DNA of 64,000 bases. Source: Struthidea cinerea (lineage: Eukaryota; Chordata; Aves; Passeriformes; Corcoracidae). The stretch spans positions 1,837,757 through 1,901,756 of the forward strand of contig VZTI01005325.1 in assembly GCA_013397865.1 (NCBI GenBank), written 5' to 3'. How positions within the stretch are numbered: the stretch's first letter is position 1; each line of letters begins with the position of its first letter. A program made the translations under genes and the position numbers. A model generated the notes under the pieces. That model was not told where the DNA came from, searched no databases, and saw nothing but the letters and a program-made list of their open reading frames with translations. This document shows positions 60,983 through 64,000 of the stretch, one piece after another.

Positions 60983-63002
60983 ATCAACATTTTGACATTG
61001 TTTGTGATGAAAAATTTAATAGAGCTTTCAATGTTATATGTGAAAGGAACTTAAATGATCATTAAAATAGACCCTTGTCTGTAAAATTGGAAACTTAGGT
61101 TCAGTTCCCTGCTTTAAGTTGTATAAGATTTCTTAACTGAAGCTCAGAGTTATGCCAGTCTGTGCATCTAATCTTCAAGAAGCTGGCCTCCAAGCATGGA
61201 TTCCCTGAAGCTTTTAGACTAACTCCAAGACAAATAACCAGTCTCTCAGTGATGAGCTTCTACCAGTCCCTTACTTTGATGCCAATACATGCACAGAACT
61301 GTAAAAGTGGGACCTCTGGGAGAAGCAAATTCAGAGAGCACAACTGTGGTGTCTGGAAGAAGAGACATTGCAGGTTGCCTGCCACAGCCTTGTTGCCACA
61401 CTACCTCCCTCTGAACGTGTGTTGGTGCACGCAGGGTGAGAATGAATCAGCACTGCGGCATCGACAACATACCACTTCCCCTATTAGGAACACCTGTTGA
61501 TAATTTAACAGCCTGAAGAACAGCTGAAAAATGAGTCTCAGTGCTGGCAGCCAGCACATCTATTCAGCAGTAAATCTTTCCTCTTCAGCGGTTATTCAAG
61601 GCACTTGCTCCTACACTCTTGTTTACAATGGCTTAGCTCTGTTGGCATTTGTGTGTGGAGAGAACACAAGAAAAGAAGAAAAGTAGGCAGTGTATTATCA
61701 CCTAAGGTGAGAGAAGGCTGCCTGCTTCTGTGGCACATCAAAACTAGGATTAATCACACGTATGTATAAAAAAAACAAATCTAAAACCAAAACAAACCCA
61801 ACACAACTTTTAGAAGAACTGTTTCCGTTAAGAAAAACACAAAACATTGCCAATAGATATCTTACATGGAGGATAGAACTGAGAGGCAAAGCCAGATACT
61901 TCCCACCAGAAGAAAAAAGAGAGAGAGGATCTAATCTTCTAGTCCCAGAGGAGAGAGACGTGGACCTGCCTCTTTTACTGTGGCCTTAGATGGAAAGCAT
62001 TGAAAGGTTTCACTTCAATTCAAAGGTGAAATGAGAACATACATGAAATAATCTTCAGTTCCTTAGTGCTGTGGACATCCTGTTTATCAGTTTTTTATCT
62101 CACCACTGACAGAGGGGCAGGGGAATGAAAGACACCTGAACAATCCAACCTAGTTGTAGCCCTTCACCAAGATCCTTGCAGCTATGTCCAAGAGTAACAA
62201 AAATGCTGTCCAGATATGATATCTTGATATATGTTGATGTTGCTGTTGTGGCTCTAACCATGTTAAGTTAAATCTAACCAGACTTAATCTCTGACAATTC
62301 TAGACAAATATCCAGCGGTAACATTACACCAGAGCATATTTTTGTGATCTAAAGGAGGGAAATTTAATGTACAGAAAGCAGTGTCATGGAGGGAAAGAGC
62401 ACTGACATGAATAGTCAGCAATAATGGGTCTATATCACGGCAATATTTGTTTGTGGTTTCCTGTGTCAGGAGGGAATCATTGCTCCTCTTTTGGAAGCCA
62501 TCCTCTTTCAAAGGACACAGCCACACAACTTCATCATGGCAATTACAGTCAGCATTAAGAAGGTCTGAACAGTCTCTGACATATAGCTGAGCTTAGAAAC
62601 AGAGCACTAAAATAATATCCTGCCTAAATGGCTTTCTGACAATGCTAGAAAGCATTGTCTATTCTATTTATGCAGAGAAATTAAAAATAAACAAAAATAT
62701 TCATAAAAGAATACCTGAAACACTTTTCAAAGCTTTATAAAAGTCACAGTCCCAGCTGTCTCATATAAATCTCAATGATTTGAAGGGAAATGCTAGGAAG
62801 AAAATACTTCAGGAAAGTTTTGCTCCAACTATTGCGGTACCTTCAGATATATCCCTCTTTAATTTCTCTTCTTGATAGAAACTTTTACATCCTATATTCA
62901 GTGTATGGGCTCTTGGAGTGTAGACTGGTGAATTTCCTCATTCCCACACACCTTTGGACTCTCCCTAAAACTGTTTGTTCTAATGAAGAATAAGGACAAA
63001 TT
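60983..63002. other. Unique non-coding sequence, no gene recognised
   Basis: No gene is recognised. A short A/C tract lies at 61767-61807. The block about 61480-61640 is balanced in composition and might be regulatory. Open frames are up to 112 codons and without known motifs. Confidence 0.55.
61767..61807 (+). repeat. Short A/C-rich tract
   Basis: About 40 bases of A with C and a few T. Confidence 0.75.
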
Positions 63003-63725
63003 TCATAGAATCAGAGAATGGTTTGGGTTGAAAGAGCCTTAAAGACCATCTAATTCCAACAGCCCTGCCATGGGCAGGGACACCTTTCAGCAGTCCAGGT
63101 TGCTCAGAGCCTCAACCAACTTGGCCTTGAACACTTCCAGGAATGGGACATCCACAATTTATCTGGGCAATCTGAAAGAATTTCTTCCCAACATCTAGTC
63201 TAAATCTACTCTCTTTCAGTTTAAAGCCATTTCCCCCTGTCCTGTTACTGCATGACCTTGTAAGTAATCACTCTCCATCTTTCCTGTAGGCTCCCTTCAG
63301 GTGCTAGAAGGCCATAATTAGATCACCAGAAGCCTTCTCTTCTCCATTCTGAACAATCCAAATTCTTCTTAGCCTTTCCATATAGGAGAGGTTCTCCATC
63401 CCTCTGATCATCTTGATGGCCTCCTCTGGACTCACTCCAATAGGTCCATGACCTTCCTGTGCTGGGACCCCAGAGGTGATGCAGGTGGGGTCTCACCAGA
63501 GCAGAGCAGAGGGACAGAATCCCCTCCCTTGCCCTGCTGCCCATGCTGCTTTGGATATATTTGGCTTTCTGGGCTGTGAGTGCCCATGGCTGGGTCGTGT
63601 TCAGCCTCTCACCCACCAGCAGCCCCAAATCCTTCTGGGTAGGGCTGCTCTCCATCCCCCAGCCTGTGCTGATACTGGGGTTGCCCTGACTCAGGTGCAG
63701 CACCTTGCACTGGAAACCTCCCATA
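63003..63725 (-). mobile_element. CR1 LINE, 5'-truncated, reverse strand, with ORF2 C-terminus
   Basis: This is the best-preserved CR1 in the window. On the plus strand it starts with the terminal repeat TCATAGAATCAGAGAATGGT, runs through the 3' UTR (CCATGGGCAGGGACACC near 63069) and reaches the ORF2 C-terminal region. On the minus strand, 63323-63724 is still an open frame of about 133 codons whose product matches the family after the RT domain: CKVLHLSQGNP, a KDLGLLVGERLN block, LTAQKAKYIQ, and REGILSLCSALVRPHL. The copy begins right after the RT domain, so the catalytic part was never copied or is lost. It reads out of frame after the KKNLDCSEWRREG region. Confidence 0.95.
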
Positions 63726-64000
63726 CTGCCACAAAAATATAGTTCACATTCTCTGGCCAGCCTTCCTTGTAAAACAAATTCAGCTTAAAATGAGGTCCAA
63801 GAAAGAAAAGAATTTGTCTCAAAGGTTCTGACAGCACACACACTGGCTAAAGACATTTGCAAATGCGCTTAGAAGACCATGGTTTTCAAATAATGCTTTA
63901 CAAAGTTTTGGATTCGACCTCTGAATATTTATTCTATGGAAGAAACAACACACAGCTCTCACTGTGATGGAGAAATGGAGGGTTTAGGGTAAAAATAAAG
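63726..64000. other. Unique non-coding sequence at window end
   Basis: No gene or repeat is recognised in these 275 bases. Confidence 0.6.

Noticed and set aside
63323..63724. 133-codon minus-strand frame as a host gene
   Set aside because: It matches the C-terminal part of CR1 ORF2 and is annotated as that element.

Overview
This window looks like a stretch of bird (Aves) nuclear genome that is intergenic or deep intronic. The sequence is AT-rich, has no CpG island, and has no open reading frame that I can defend as a host gene. The interspersed repeats are almost all CR1-type LINE fragments, recognised by the 3'-UTR block around GGTTGGAANNGACC and the terminal ATTCTATGATTCT-like repeats. 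CR1 dominance without L1, Alu, B1 or tRNA-type SINEs is what points to a bird rather than a mammal. The species cannot be read from the sequence; a passerine or other neoavian bird is plausible but not shown. I saw no tRNA, rRNA, snRNA or known microRNA gene, and no CRISPR or prokaryotic feature.

Layout: 1-3429 is mostly unique and contains a 40-nt alternating purine/pyrimidine tract (611-650) and a pure ATCT microsatellite (3315-3364). 3430-4160 is a reverse-strand CR1. 4161-16340 is mostly unique, with a 57-bp CR1 tail (7994-8050), an A/C-only tract (12100-12257), a possible MIR (13945-14060) and several enhancer-like AT-rich blocks. 16340-16800 resembles a very old CR1. 16801-23700 is unique and holds an eroded palindromic repeat (21273-21342). 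23715-26830 is a LINE cluster: a reverse CR1, an internally deleted forward CR1 carrying a broken reverse-transcriptase domain, and a possible old CR1 tail. 30926-31367 is another reverse CR1. 31368-41837 is a long quiet stretch containing a Z-DNA-prone segment (31648-31683).

A probable solitary retroviral LTR lies at about 41917-42523, with CCAAT-type boxes, a TATA-like box and an AATAAA signal in the right order. 45227-46075 holds a tiny CR1 tail, an A/C tract, a perfect 19-bp hairpin (45553-45597) and a possible MIR. 46076-55371 is quiet. Three more CR1 copies follow at 55372-55778 (+), 60748-60982 (+) and 63003-63725 (-).

No set of genes works together here. CR1-like matches cover roughly 4.5 kb (about 7 percent), with the clear copies 5' truncated and decayed. 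The most unusual items are the perfect 19-bp inverted repeat, the two alternating purine/pyrimidine segments, the internally deleted CR1 and the LTR with its own promoter and polyadenylation signals. I found no evidence for a new biological system. Any hidden function is most likely in non-coding regulatory blocks, which can only be confirmed by cross-species alignment.
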